NCBI RefSeq assembly: GCF_000004075.3
Contig: NC_026660.2
Coordinates: 28,585,498 to 28,649,497, forward strand
Direction: 5' to 3'
Source: Cucumis sativus
Lineage: Eukaryota > Streptophyta > Magnoliopsida > Cucurbitales > Cucurbitaceae
DNA: 64,000 bases
Made by a program: the position numbers and the translations under genes. A model generated the notes under the pieces. The model was not told where the DNA came from. It did not search any database and saw nothing but the letters and a program-made list of their open reading frames with translations. Shown piece after piece: positions 1 through 11,768 of this stretch (position 1 is its first letter; every line of letters begins with the position of its first letter).

Positions 1-99
1 AAATTCTTAAAAGGGTGACCAGTTTTGCACCAGTAAAAAGTTGCAGACATAACCAAATCAAGTAAAAGAATGAAACGAAGAGAAACAGTCTCTAAAGAG

Positions 100-530
100 A
101 TGCTTGTTATGCTTGCCCCATAACGCCTTGAAGACAACTTGAAAATAGCCAACCAAACCGTCTTCTTTGTGCCCATAAATGGGTGACCCACCGAAGGAAA
201 TGCAAGGCCATAAAAAATATCAGTAGAGTAGGTGAAGGACAGCCAAAACCATCCATAATAATATGTCAGAAACAGGAAGCAAAGGAACAGTGCACAAAAA
301 GATGAGTAGGGGTTTCAACATGCTTCTGACACATAATACACCATGAGGAGAGATAGACATATAGAGCATACGACACTGGAGATGATCCAGTATTAATAGC
401 ACCAAGGCCAAGCTCCGAAAGAAATTTTTTTATTTTCTTTGGGCAATGATCCAGCAAAATCGCAGAATATAAATCCCTCGCAGGAGGTTCAATGGAGCTC
501 ACCAAATCATCCACGAGAGATTTCATGATA
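100..530 (-). mobile_element. LINE remnant (non-LTR retrotransposon, zf-RVT region)
   Basis: Reading the minus strand from about 526 downwards gives the C-terminal zinc-binding region of a plant LINE reverse transcriptase. There is a PKKIKKFL block, then an INT motif, then a cysteine/histidine cluster SWCIMCQKHVETPTHLFVHC. After a change of frame come GHPFMGTKK and WLAIF, which are the usual end of these ORF2 proteins. The frame is broken at least twice and no RT catalytic core, target-site duplication or poly-A tail could be identified, so this is a decayed fragment. The outer limits are approximate, since homology fades on both sides. It lies downstream of, or inside an intron of, the PLP-binding protein gene on the same strand. 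Confidence 0.72.
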
Positions 531-1666
531 AACGATGAAGAAGAGTCAGCAATTTCAGCATCATCGCCGGAGATTAAATCTTTAGATAACTTGGAAGACT
601 CCTTTCATCTCTTCCAGAAAGGAAAATTTTTGGAAGCTTCCTTAAGAATCAGCTCCATGATACCCTCTTAAACGTGAGTTTTTGGAGCCAAAAGTTCAGG
701 TCTTAATAGCTTTAGTAAGGGGATGAAAACACAAACTTTATTAATTTTCTGGGGTCAATTATAGCAGGAAATGTTTTTCTTATAATGAGATTCTGAATGC
801 CCTACTGGAGATATGTGGAGAATAGCAGAGATATAGAACGTAATAGGAAAGAAAACAAACCAATAGAATCGTAACTCTTAAAAAAGCATGACATGAAGCC
901 TCTCAAAATTTGATTGAGAATGGAAAGCCAAGGAGAAAAATATCAGCCTCTGGGAGTATTAGACAAGCAATCCACTGACAACTTTACTTATGACTCTGGT
1001 AGCGGACTGTCTTAGCACAATTCTCTCTAAATGCCTTGATTTGGAATTAGCTAAAGGCTTCAATGTGAAAAATCATAACCTCGTCTCCATGTTATATTCA
1101 ACAGTAATCTCCTTGATATTTTGCAATGTTCATTTCCCCAATGAATCTTGACGATAAAATAAACCTAAATGACATGGAAGCCCAGAATGGATTTACATCA
1201 TGTATTTGCTATATAAATACTTGTCTAGTTCTCATCAAGATAAGTGGCTTTGGCTTCGCAACCGTCCATGTATTTTATTGTAAATTGCAATTAAAGGATG
1301 TCTTCAATAACTCCCATAGTTCCATGTTCTTAACCAGGACCTTTTTAGTCGATTAGAAATTGCAATTATACATTTGCAACCTTATTCGAGCTACCGGCGC
1401 CATTTGTCCAGCCCAGCATTATTTTTTCTGTGTTAGTTAACTGGTTTCATTCAGTTGCTTAGTTCAATTAGGCTGTCATCTATCTAGATAGCTTTAGTTG
1501 AGGGTAGAGAGGTCTCCATATCTAGAATTGCTGCTCTGCTATACTGATATGAGCACAGGGCAATATTCTTGTGAGATTACAGAGTAAGCTAAATTGTAGA
1601 TTTGTAGCATGTGCAAACTTTAAATGACGTGAGCATATTATTGAGAAGAAGAATTTGATCATACAC
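531..1666. other. Flank or intron between LINE remnant and PLPBP exon 2
   Basis: No coding exon recognised on either strand. If the PLPBP gene is intact this is the start of its second intron; the following exon (which should begin with a GVPNL-like motif) was looked for and not seen. Part of 530-720 may be further decayed LINE sequence. Confidence 0.5.
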
Positions 1667-2102
1667 AGGAGTGGTTTCACTTTGTTGCTTTGCAAATTTC
1701 CGATGAAATGCCATTCAATGTCCTCCGGAAGCTGCAATTTCAAATAATCGTCAAAGTCAAGTAGGTCCAGACCAAATCATCGGCAACGAATTCTCATACA
1801 ATTGAAAGATTTCAACTCGATAGCTAAATATGGAATCCGTCGGAAAGTGAACAAGAAAAGACAAAAAAAACCTGAGGAGCTTTCTCAACGAGTTCCTGAA
1901 CGTAATTCTCGCCAAAGTACCGATGGCCAGCATCGTAGACTTGACGAATGACGGGAACCGGCTTGGTTTTGCTAACAGCTACGACTCGAATCTGCTGAGG
2001 TACACGACCGGAGCGTTCGGCGGCTAGCTGAACGCGCTGAAGCACAGAATTGAGCGCCGCGGATGCGGGGGTGGCGCCTTCTATAGCAGCTGAGGATGCC
2101 AT
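1667..2102 (-). CDS. PLP homeostasis protein (YggS/PLPBP family), exons 1-2 only
   Basis: Pyridoxal-phosphate-binding protein of the YggS/PROSC family, thought to buffer free PLP and influence amino-acid and keto-acid metabolism. Exon 1 is 1872-2102 (77 codons, start at 2102), ending EKAPQ before a GT donor. Exon 2 is 1667-1731, after a TTGCAG acceptor, and reads LPEDIEWHFIGNLQSNKVKP. The two join in phase and match the start of plant YggS proteins closely. VVAVSKTKP holds the lysine (about residue 45) that carries PLP in this fold, and YFGENYVQEL and HFIGNLQSNK are the family signatures. An upstream in-frame ATG at 2222 would add 40 residues that do not resemble the family, so 2102 is preferred. 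The family is normally about 240 residues; only about 98 are present here. The remaining exons are either left of the window or lost. Confidence 0.82.
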
Positions 2103-3053
2103 GTCCGTACAAGAATCTTCCTGCTCCCCCTCCAGATTGTTCAACTGTGAGAGTACAAAACAGAAACGGGATGGACTCTCGACGTTCGAGTTACGCACTC
2201 GAGGTTCAAGAAGGCAACCCAATGAACGACGTCGTCGTAAAGATTCCCCCTTCCAATCTCATCGCTACTCTCTCATAATACTTCAAAATTGTAATTTTAC
2301 CCCTCCTTTTCCAACCTAGAATCTTTGACGTGAATGAACATTAGTTTAACTTTTGATAGAAAAAAATTCAAATGAAATCTAAAGTTCATGAATTTCAATT
2401 TAACCGAATAAATATAGAAAAATACTTCAAATTGTATCAAGAAAATTTTAAGTTTATATTATTGTTTTTCAATTTGTCGTCCAATTACAAATAAATAAAA
2501 GTAGTATTTACAACCTCTAATTTAAAAAAATGTTACATTTTAAGCTTACTATGGTGTGCTATCTCCAAATCAATTTAAATGTTCATCATAATTTATTTCA
2601 TTTAATTATTTAAGCATATTTTGTCACATCATATTTTGTTCATTTAACTATTCAAGCATATATTGTCACATTATATTCCATTTTTATTTTATTTTTAAAA
2701 TGTCTTTTAATTTTTTGTTTTAATTAACTAGAGCTGAAATGTATCTTTTATGTTTCTATTTCAAAAGTTAAAAAACGTTAAAATTAAAAGGAATTTTCAA
2801 TATTATTAAAAAAGAACATGTTTACATCAACTTTTTATATAACGTTCAATTAAGTGTGTAGAAATAGAAAAAAAAAATGTATTTTTAAATATTTAAAATG
2901 TTCATCCAAATAAATCTTAAATGAAACGTACACTAACTAATTACATCCAAGACAGAGCCGGGGAAGAGATTAAAAATGGATTATTGGTTTAGAGAGAAGA
3001 GAAATGGAAGATTGTGGTGGAGAGAGATGAGAAATGAGAGAGAAAAATCAGAA
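2103..3053. other. Intergenic, AT-rich
   Basis: The first 200 bases are GC-richer and are the likely promoter and 5' UTR of the minus-strand PLPBP gene. The rest is AT-rich with no supported gene. The last 100 bases are purine-rich (GAGAGA type) and would be the 3' UTR or flank of the b561 gene. Confidence 0.5.
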
Positions 3054-4829
3054 TCAAGTAGAGGGAGAATACATATTAGCATTTAATTTCATTGCCTGTT
3101 TAAAGAGTTTAAGCTTATAGCATCTATGGACCTCCAAAGCCGCACCCACAATTGCAAGACCTGAAAGTATTCCCACGTAACACCATCGCCACTTCTTTGG
3201 ATGACGCTGCGCATTGATTCCTTCGAATATAACACCTATTATCAATGCCATTATCACATATCCCATTACATGATGGTGTTTTTCCCAACACCGCCGCCTC
3301 TCCCCGCTCTCCTTCTTCGATTGCACACATATAGCAAGCATGATCTAAAACATAATTGTAACAAATAATTAATATTTTTACAGTCACAATTAGTTTTATA
3401 GGGGGATAATATAATTATAACACTCACTTGAATGGTAGTAAGGAGGATTATGAAAATGCCGAGAACTAAGAAGGGAAGGTAAGAGCGTTTTGAAGAAGAG
3501 TGAAGGACGGAGACTCCAAATGCCCATCCCACGGTGCCCATAATGTAGCCACAAGTTTGGCACACAGCATGAATGGAATACCATTGGTCGCACCGGATTG
3601 GGAATTCATGTCTGAAGTATCTACCAATTATAATCCCTATGGGTATCAAAGTTCCCCATCCTATTATATTCAGAATCCCATGAACCTGTCATATCCAATA
3701 GCAACCTTCTATCATAATTGGTTTTTCTTTTTTTCTTTTTTTTCCTATTTTCATATATAGTAAATTACTTCTTTGTGGTTACGAACAAAACTGCATACAT
3801 ACATATAATTTAAATAGTACTTAGCATTACCAATCTTTTTTCAAGTTCAACCTATTCATGCCATAAAATTTGTTTTTTTTACTTATGTTTGTACCTATAA
3901 CTAAGTTGTCAGAATATCATGTAATAATTTTTTTTACATCATTTCAAAAAAATATAGTTTTCTTATTTAATATTTAATTATGATGTTGCACTCAACTATC
4001 ATTCAAAGTTTAAAAAATGATTTTTCATGATACAATAATGTCATAAATGCTTAGAAAATTTTGGCATAAAAATGCTAACTTTTGTATTTTTGAACGTATA
4101 TGAACCTTTTTGGTTCAGTTTCTGTTTTAGAAAGAAAAAAAATCTGTCATCTTTTTTAATGTATGCTTCTATTTTCTTATTTTGTGCCTTTCTTTTGTTG
4201 TCCATAGCATATTGTCATTAAAAGTGCTATTGATATTTTACTCTATGTGTGCGATTCAATAACAGAAAATAACAGTTAAAAAATGGTTGGGACCAATTTT
4301 AAGTGCTATAGAATCCAAGTTCTTTTTATATCTAATATTAGATTTTAAACGACAAGTTTGTCACATGACACGTAATATTAGGCTACTGGGTTAGAGAAAA
4401 AAGGTGAGTGCAGTGCAGTCCACAAGAGTTAAACATTATCAGAACAAAATAAATCCAAGAAATGTTTGAAATATTTTTTATAAAAAGAAAAAGAAAAAAA
4501 ATTGTCTGTCATCGATTATGATTAGACAATTTAACCAACACATACAAACATAAGTGAAACTTAAATATGTTTATATTAATGAATGGTTTATATATATATA
4601 TATATAGATATATTTCAATACTTACATGTCTTAAAAGAGTAACGTATCCCAAACCAGGGTTCTTCAATGTTTTTGAAGGTGATGTTACTTTGGCATCTGG
4701 GTCGTGGAGGCCGGAGGTGGAATTTGCTTGTTGCTCGGATGTGGCTTCCGTCGGGGCCGAGTAACCAACGGAAGAGAGAGCCATAACTAAGCTGAGAATT
4801 ATCAAGAACAAGCAGAAACGGGAACCCAT
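3054..4829 (-). CDS. Cytochrome b561 domain membrane protein lacking DOMON
   Basis: Predicted 250-residue membrane protein of the plant DOMON/cytochrome b561 family, which moves electrons across membranes using ascorbate-type donors. Exons on the minus strand: 4626-4829, 3428-3685 and 3054-3344. The donors (GTAAGT, GTGAGT) and acceptors (GACAG, TTTTAG) keep one frame. Residues 1-26 look like a signal peptide, and 27-65 are a short polar linker where relatives carry a DOMON domain. Residues 69 to about 235 form the b561 membrane core, starting VHGILNIIGWGTLIPIG. Candidate heme histidines are His70, His107 (YSIHAVCQ) and His178/179 (HHHVMGY). The histidine normally found in an HRxLGI-like motif is replaced: the sequence reads YLPFLVLGIF, with Phe140 at that position. 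The start at 4829 gives the better signal peptide; an in-frame ATG at 4859 adds ten charged residues. Family placement is firm, exact function unknown. Confidence 0.85.
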
Positions 4830-4924
4830 TATCTCTCCTCCTTTCTTTCTTAGATACAAATTAAATCAAAGCCCAAGTTTTAAAAGAAAAAAACTAAAAG
4901 CTACAAAATCTCAAAAGCAAAATA

Positions 4925-4960
4925 GGCAGCTGGGACCCCTGGACCCCTAGCTGGTGGTTT
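4925..4960. promoter_or_regulatory. Tandem GGACCCCT boxes upstream of the b561 gene
   Basis: About 100 bases upstream of the b561 start there are two copies of a GGACCCCT-like word in a row, framed by CAGCT on the left and AGCTG on the right. GGNCCC words are the known core of TCP transcription factor sites. This GC-rich stretch stands out from the AT-rich surroundings. Regulatory use is inferred from position and composition only. Confidence 0.35.
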
Positions 4961-5231
4961 ATTTAAACAAGTATGTTCATCAAGCTTGATTATCGAGTTA
5001 ATTTGCTAATTAATGTATAATTACACGTGTGAAATTTTAATTTAACTTCTTAGCTACCCCATTTGGTGTAGTAATTCTAGAATTTGAAACAACATTTAGA
5101 GTGATTTCTTCTTAACTCTTTAAGTATAAAAAAATATTAAAACTTATGTTTGAGATATCCATTATTTTACTGTCAAAACAACTTCTTTCATCGATAAAAA
5201 TCAGTTTTAGTTAATTCAAAGATAGTTGTTT

Positions 5232-5277
<46 letters not shown>

Positions 5278-7752
5278 GTTGAGATTGATTTTAATTGAGT
5301 AATGGGTCTAGAATATCACTTCTACAAATTTTGGCTCACCTCCTCAAAATGCTAAAAAAATTATAAATATCTAAAAAGAAAAAGAAAAGAAAAGAAACTC
5401 ATGCTTTTTCCCAACATACATATAAGAATATGTGCTTTTCTTCAACAACTAGAGAATAAACGATTTTGAAAGCAGGTTTTTCATAATTTTAGGGAACAAC
5501 TAGAATCGATAAGTTGATATGCACACATAATTAAATATATTTTCTGTCCTTTTACAGTTCTTCTTTTTAGGGTTTGCTTTTTCTCTCCATATATATATCT
5601 TCGCAACTTTTACTTTACTCCACTTTGTTTTTCTTTTTGGCCGTAAAGCTGATTGCAGTTCCTAATCAATGTTTCACTCATACCATCTAATAACTTTTCG
5701 ACTGTTTATGTGTATATATATATACACATACATTCATTTGATTTCTGAACGTAAAATATTTAGACTAAAGTAGTGAATATAAGCCAAGTTAGAACTTCAA
5801 GATATGTAAAGTATTCCTAAGCACATCCTTTTAATAGGTGCTTTTGAACTCTATACATTAGTTTCCTTTTGAATAATATCCAAGTTGAAGAAATGACCGT
5901 AACCATAATCTAAAATTAATCCTAATAAATGGCAAAATTATTTAAAATATTTATAAAATATATAAAAATATTTTAGTTTGTGTTGTTATATTTTAAAATA
6001 GTAATACACCTTAGTTTTAACAAACTAGTTGTAAATTTTTTAAAAAACAAATGTTATAATTCTTTTAAATATATTCTCATATATTTTATATATCAATGAA
6101 CTAATGCAACCGTTATAAAATATATAAGCTATATTGATTTACCAAATTTACCATTTATATACCATTGTTATTGTTCACAAAGTATATTTGTGCGTTTGTT
6201 ATAATTTGTGAACTTAATTTAAATTTTTATTTATTTATTTTAGAGTACATGGTAATAATCTTATAAGTTATTATTAACTTATAATAATTCAATTTGTCTT
6301 GTTTGGTAACCATTCTAAATGCATGTTGATAAACAATTGATACATCAATATTAGTTTTAAATGGGTGTTGATATAAACTGTTGACATACTTCAACAATTA
6401 TATAAAAAATGCTTATATACCAATTGTTGCACCGATAATAATGTTACATTGAAAGGATTTTTGAGTTAATAACGTTGACATAATAGTATATACAATAATA
6501 TAACAATATTATATAATGGTTATTGATATACTATTAGTGCACTAGTTTAATTATTTGTTAAATGAATTTTTAATGAGTGCTTATAAACTAGACCCATTTA
6601 CAATGTACTTGAAATTGAATTTTGAATGAATGTTAATATATTGTTGCTTAGAAACTATTGAATATATACTTGAATTACATTTTTAATATTGAGTATTGAT
6701 ATATTGTTAACATAACAATATTATATTTGAAATTGTTTTAGAATGAATGTTAGATATAGTACTATTAATGTCCTAATTATATGTCTTTGAAATGAATTTT
6801 TGAATAACCAATATACATAATGTAAAATAAATTTTGAACGATAAACCATTGACAAATCGGTACAATACTTCATATTACATTAGGAACGAATTATGTTATA
6901 TCATTGCTAAATTAATAAGTTACCAATTTATTTTGAATTAGTATTAATATGCAATTGAAATACCAATTTCTTCTCTACATGATGATCTTAAGCATTCGTT
7001 AAATTACTTAATCAAAACTAGACTGCTTTTTATGTTTCTTCTCTGTTGTATATATGTTTCTCACACTATGCCATATAAAATTAGTATCATTTTCTCTAAA
7101 AATTCAATATCTCACATATATTTTGATGTCGATATAATATAATAAAAACTATCATTTGAAGAATAAGGTGGATCGTAATATAAACAAAGAAATTATTCTA
7201 AGACACGTTTCAAAATTAAATGAATATTGAAAGAGCGCAAATTTTGTCATAACTTTATAAAAACCAAAAAGGAAAAGACAAATAGACTTTTTGTAGCATC
7301 ATTCTGAATAATTTCTGAAGAAACTCAAGGACGGCGACTACGGTAGCTCTCACCAAAGTCCTCAATAACATACACATAATCATGTATATTATATATAATA
7401 TTGTTACATACACAAAATTTCAACTCAATCTTTGTGTATTTATAATCCAAACCCTCTGGATTAATATTAAATGAGAATGATTTATAAAAATAAATTATCT
7501 CGTGCCAGCACGTTTCAAACTAAATATATATCTGGTGCATATATAAGTATACGTCAAACAAAGATATCAAGCAACAAAGTGGTGGAAGTGTAAACCACGA
7601 ATAAATACACACCACCAAATCCTTACCAAAATCTGAGTTTTAAACCCTCCCTGCCCCGGTCAATATCGTGTGTTCCACCAATTTAAACTCTCACATTTTC
7701 CCTATAATTCACTCCCCATTTCTCAAACAAAATAACACTCATCCAAAACCCC
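4961..7752. other. Intergenic, AT-rich
   Basis: No gene seen. It contains a TA microsatellite, a short palindrome around 5713-5728 (TGTATATATATATACA), and many dispersed ATAT-rich words. The word CTTGTTTGGTAACCATT at 6298-6314 recurs at 49238-49254. The final 150 bases before 7753 are C-rich and poor in ATGs, as expected for the pectate lyase 5' UTR and core promoter. Confidence 0.6.
5235..5272. repeat. (AT)19 microsatellite
   Basis: An uninterrupted AT dinucleotide run of about 19 units. It is perfectly self-complementary. Confidence 0.95.
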
Positions 7753-9740
7753 ATGGCTTCCCCATTATTATTATCAGCATTCCTCTTTTTCCTACCTACA
7801 GTTATCTCCACGCCCAAACCCAACAACTACTATAGCAAACCATCCCTCAACCCCATCGACGCATGCTGGCGGAACAACCGCAATTGGGCAGCCAACCGCC
7901 GTGCCCTGGCGGACTGTGCCGTTGGGTTTGGCAGCGACGCTTTGGGAGGCAAATTCGGGTCAATCTACGTAGTCACAGACCCATCGGACGACCCGGAATA
8001 TCCAGAACCCGGAACACTGCGTTTTGGGGTGATCCAAATGCAGCCATTATGGATTGTGTTCGCAAGAGATATGGTGATTACTCTTAAAAGAGAATTGATG
8101 GTGAATAGCTATAAGACAATAGACGGGCGAGGGGCAAACGTGGAAATTAGCAATGGGCCTTGTATTACGATCCAAAATGTGAGCCACGTCATAATCCACG
8201 GGATCAGCATTCATGATTGTAAGCCGGGGAAGCCTGGACGCGTGAGGAGCTCGGTGACTCATTGTGGTGACCGCCAACAATCGGACGGTGACGCCATTTC
8301 GATATTCAGTTCTTCACATATTTGGATCGACCATTGCTATTTGGCTCGATGTACTGATGGGCTCATTGACGTCATTCATGCCTCCACTGCTGTCACCATC
8401 TCCAATAATTACTTCTCTCAACATGATAAAGTATATTATTATTTTTTTTAACCATAATTAAACTAACCACATATTTATTTAATAATTAAACCCTATTTTA
8501 ATTACTTTCTAATTAAAAAATTTACCCACAAATTCAATTCTTAGAAACTATACAACACTCTTTTTAGAATAAAAATCTAGTATATATTTTATAAACTTCT
8601 TTGGATAAATTAATTTTACCTTTCGAGACAAATTCAATTGTAATTTCAAAAATTATTTTGGTAAAAAGAAAAAGAAAACCATCGTTCTACAATTACCTTT
8701 GACCTATATTTTTAATTCTAATTTGGTGAATGAACTATCAGTAAATTAATAAAACAATAATTATCACAATGGTCGTTAATAATTTAAGCTGATCAAGAGG
8801 CAAAAGTACGGGTACAGAATCAACATTACCTTGGAGAAGCAAAAAAGAGACTAAATATATATATTTTAAAATTTTCACAATAGGATTTAGTTTTTATAAA
8901 TAAAAAAACAAACAAACAAAATCAAATGAGTAAGGTAATTAATAATGAAGTAACGGTTGGTGCAGGTCATCCTTCTTGGTCACAACGATGAATTTAGAGA
9001 TGATAGAATCATGAGAGTGACGGTAGCTTTTAATCGTTTCGGGGCTGGACTTGTTCAAAGAATGCCTAGGTAATTAAACTAATCTTAAATTAGACCTCTC
9101 TTTTTTTTTTTCTTTTTTCGAGTCAAAAATTAAAGTGGAGAATTTTTATAATATGTATATAATCTTGCAGGGTGAGATTTGGGTATGCTCATGTTGCCAA
9201 TAATTGGTACAACAAATGGGAAATGTATGCGATGGGTGGCAGTGCAGATCCAACCATCTTCAGCCAAGGAAATTACTTCATGGCTCCTAACGATCCTTTC
9301 TCAAAGCAGGTAATTTTAATCCATGGCAATTTACAAAAATCAATTCAGAAGATATCGTTAGCAATTACATCATCAAACTTTAATTAACAATCGAATTTCT
9401 AAACTTTCAAAAGTCTTTAAATTCGACTATCAAACTTACAATAATCATAAAATCGAAGATAAGTATCTATTTTGGTATTAGTTTAAAAAAGTTTGGTTGT
9501 GGATCTGTGGTTTGGTAGGTAACAAAGCGAGAGGTTTATGAGAGTGGATGGAAGTCGTGGAAATGGAGATCTTCAAATGATGTGTTTATGAATGGGGCTT
9601 ATTTCATCCCAACAGGGTGGGGATCTTGTACGCCTTTCTACACCCAAGCTCAAGCTTTTCCTGTTGCTCATGGCTCTTTAGCTCCTCTTTTGACTATTGC
9701 CGCTGGCCCTTTGCGTTGTGTTCTTGCCAAACCTTGTTGA
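7753..9740 (+). CDS. Secreted pectate lyase
   Basis: Cleaves de-esterified pectin (polygalacturonate) by beta-elimination in the cell wall; polysaccharide lyase family 1. Four exons, 7753-8430, 8966-9069, 9171-9309 and 9519-9740, all with GT..AG borders, join to 380 codons. Residues 1-19 are a signal peptide. The plant N-terminal block [11 protein letters not shown] starts near residue 35. The PL1 core includes [19 protein letters not shown], then [11 protein letters not shown] and [14 protein letters not shown] (acidic calcium-ligand positions), then the [23 protein letters not shown] block. The [15 protein letters not shown] segment carries the arginines linked to catalysis. [19 protein letters not shown] and the C-terminal Cys-containing tail also match. 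Most close relatives have RMPRCRHGYFHVVNN; this copy has Val and Phe at the Cys and His positions, so it is a somewhat divergent member. Convergent with the WAK-type gene 332 bases downstream. Confidence 0.95.
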
Positions 9741-10072
9741 TTATCTTAATTTTTAACAACAACTTCCAATATCATGACATAATATATGGTCGATCACTTT
9801 CTATGTTTAATTCAGTTGATCTCACCAACTTTAATATTTGTTAAGTTGTTTTGAGTGTTAAAATATAATTTTTCTTTCAACTTTAACAAACCGCTTATAT
9901 GACACACTTTTTCAAAGTTTAACTACAAACATAAACTTCAAAAGTATGAAGATTAATGGTATTTGGTATTTGCCAAAAGGGAGAAAAAGAAGTTCGTATT
10001 GAATAGAAAGAGAAGAAATTAAAGAGAAAGTGAAAGAGAGAATTAGAAGTGTGTATTTGAATTTGAATGATA
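9741..10072. other. Convergent intergenic spacer
   Basis: Holds the 3' UTRs of pectate lyase (+) and the WAK-type gene (-). AT-rich; no further feature recognised. Confidence 0.6.
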
Positions 10073-11768
10073 TCAAAAAAGCCTGTTGTCGTTAGTTTGA
10101 ACTCCACATGTGACGGGTGCGTTGGCCTTCTTCAGTTTCTTCATAAACAAGATAGTTGCTGCAATTCCCAATGCCCCAGCTGCTGATACCGCACTCACTG
10201 TCCCTATAATACTAAATTAAATTACTAACTCCAATTTTACAAGTACCCCCTTAACAACATATATATATATATACATCAATTAAGAAAAAGCTATGTTCAA
10301 AGAACCTGATTAACTAGCACATTTTCAAATTTTACCTGCAATTATTCGGTGCTTATGGCTAACACTGGATATGCTTTGATCTGCATGTGCCCAAAAAGCA
10401 AATATTGTTAAGAAAAATCCTATACAAGTAGGATAGATTAAATCAACAACATCTGTATTTTCATTGCTTAAATTCAGACTCATTATCTTACTTTGAAGTC
10501 TAAGGATGTATATATCTCTATCTCCACACTTAAGATTGTTTCTAATCCCCAACAACGTTTGATATTTCAATTCATCAACTTATTAAGTCTTAATCCTCTT
10601 TTTATCTAAAAGAAGGAAAAAAAACTTATATCTCCTATTACCAACCTTTTGTAGCAGTCAAATCGTAATTAAACTCTAAAAAAATTCAAATCTTTTTTTA
10701 TACTCACATTTATTGTTTTCAATAACTATTTAAACTTCACTTAATAACTCTATTTCATTCTTTAAAATTAAGTTACAAAAATACTTTTACCCATTTTTTT
10801 TCCTTCCGCTGTCTAATTTTAAGAAAGTTGTAAAAAATTAGGAGTTTTGAAAACTAAGAAAAATAAATTTTAATTAAATAAAACCTTAAATGGGAATGTC
10901 AAAATTGAATAGAACTTAAGAATAATTAAACGGGGGGAGATTGAAGAATACCTTGACAATAAGTAGTGACATTATTGTTATCACCACAAATACACAAGAA
11001 CTGAAGCGTTTCAACATCGAATCCACACGACCCACCGCCCTTCAAAACATCTTGACAACCAAGACAAGTAGTTGTGACAAGAAAATCGAAATCAATCCGA
11101 ATCCCATATTCAGCAATCTGATCTTTATTATCTCCATCTCCAACGCTCCTCCAATACACGCTTGTGTAGCTACCGCAGTACTTAACCATCATCCTCAATG
11201 AATCCATCGCCTTCGGTGAATACGAGCAGCATGAACTCTCCCCCAGGGCCGTCTCACACCCCGGCAAGTGTGTGCACAAATAACTCGCACTGTCACACGA
11301 CGCGTCGCACCGGTCCGGGAATCGCCCGCAGAACACCGGCTTGGGCGCAATCATCACGTTCTGTTCGCTGCAGTTGAAGAACAGGAAGTCGTTTAGTGGG
11401 GAAACAGAGAGGTGGGTTTCCGGGTCAAGGACGAAGGGTCGAGTCGGGCGGAAGTTTTGACCGTCTTGACAGGTCCACATGTCTGGGTCGGAGATTAGGA
11501 TGTAGGGATCGGAGTAGCTAATGGCGGAAACAGGGTATGTTCTGGTGGTTGTTCGGAGCTCTAATTTGTCGGAATTCGTGCAGTAAAGGAGGTTCCGGTA
11601 ATAAAGGCTGCCGCATCCGTCGTCTATGCCGAAAGGGTAATGGATCGGAATGTTGCCGCAGGAGGTTCGGCATGTTGCTTTCACGCACAAGAATGATGTT
11701 AGGAATATTTGTGACATAATTAGAAGAACAGGGGAGAGGGAATTTGAAACTAATGGCATTTTTTTCAT
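10073..11768 (-). CDS. WAK-type galacturonan-binding membrane protein without kinase
   Basis: Receptor-like wall protein of 330 residues. Exons on the minus strand are 10952-11768, 10336-10380 and 10073-10203. The 45-base middle exon keeps frame with both neighbours. Residues 1-32 are a signal peptide. The galacturonan-binding WAK module begins at CRTSCGNIPIHYPFGIDDGCG, and the WAK-associated C-terminal module is rich in paired cysteines up to about residue 270. Next come a short Ser/His linker, one membrane helix (about 287-308, IIAGTVSAVSAAGALGIAATILFM region) and a 22-residue basic tail ending NDNRLF with a stop. There is no kinase domain, unlike WAK or LRK10L receptors. The domain family binds pectin fragments in the wall; whether this one signals through a partner is unknown. 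An alternative start three codons downstream (11759) is possible. Confidence 0.88.

Noticed and set aside
1126-1356. 76-codon plus-strand frame
   Set aside because: No motif, no splice context and AT-rich codon use; treated as non-coding.
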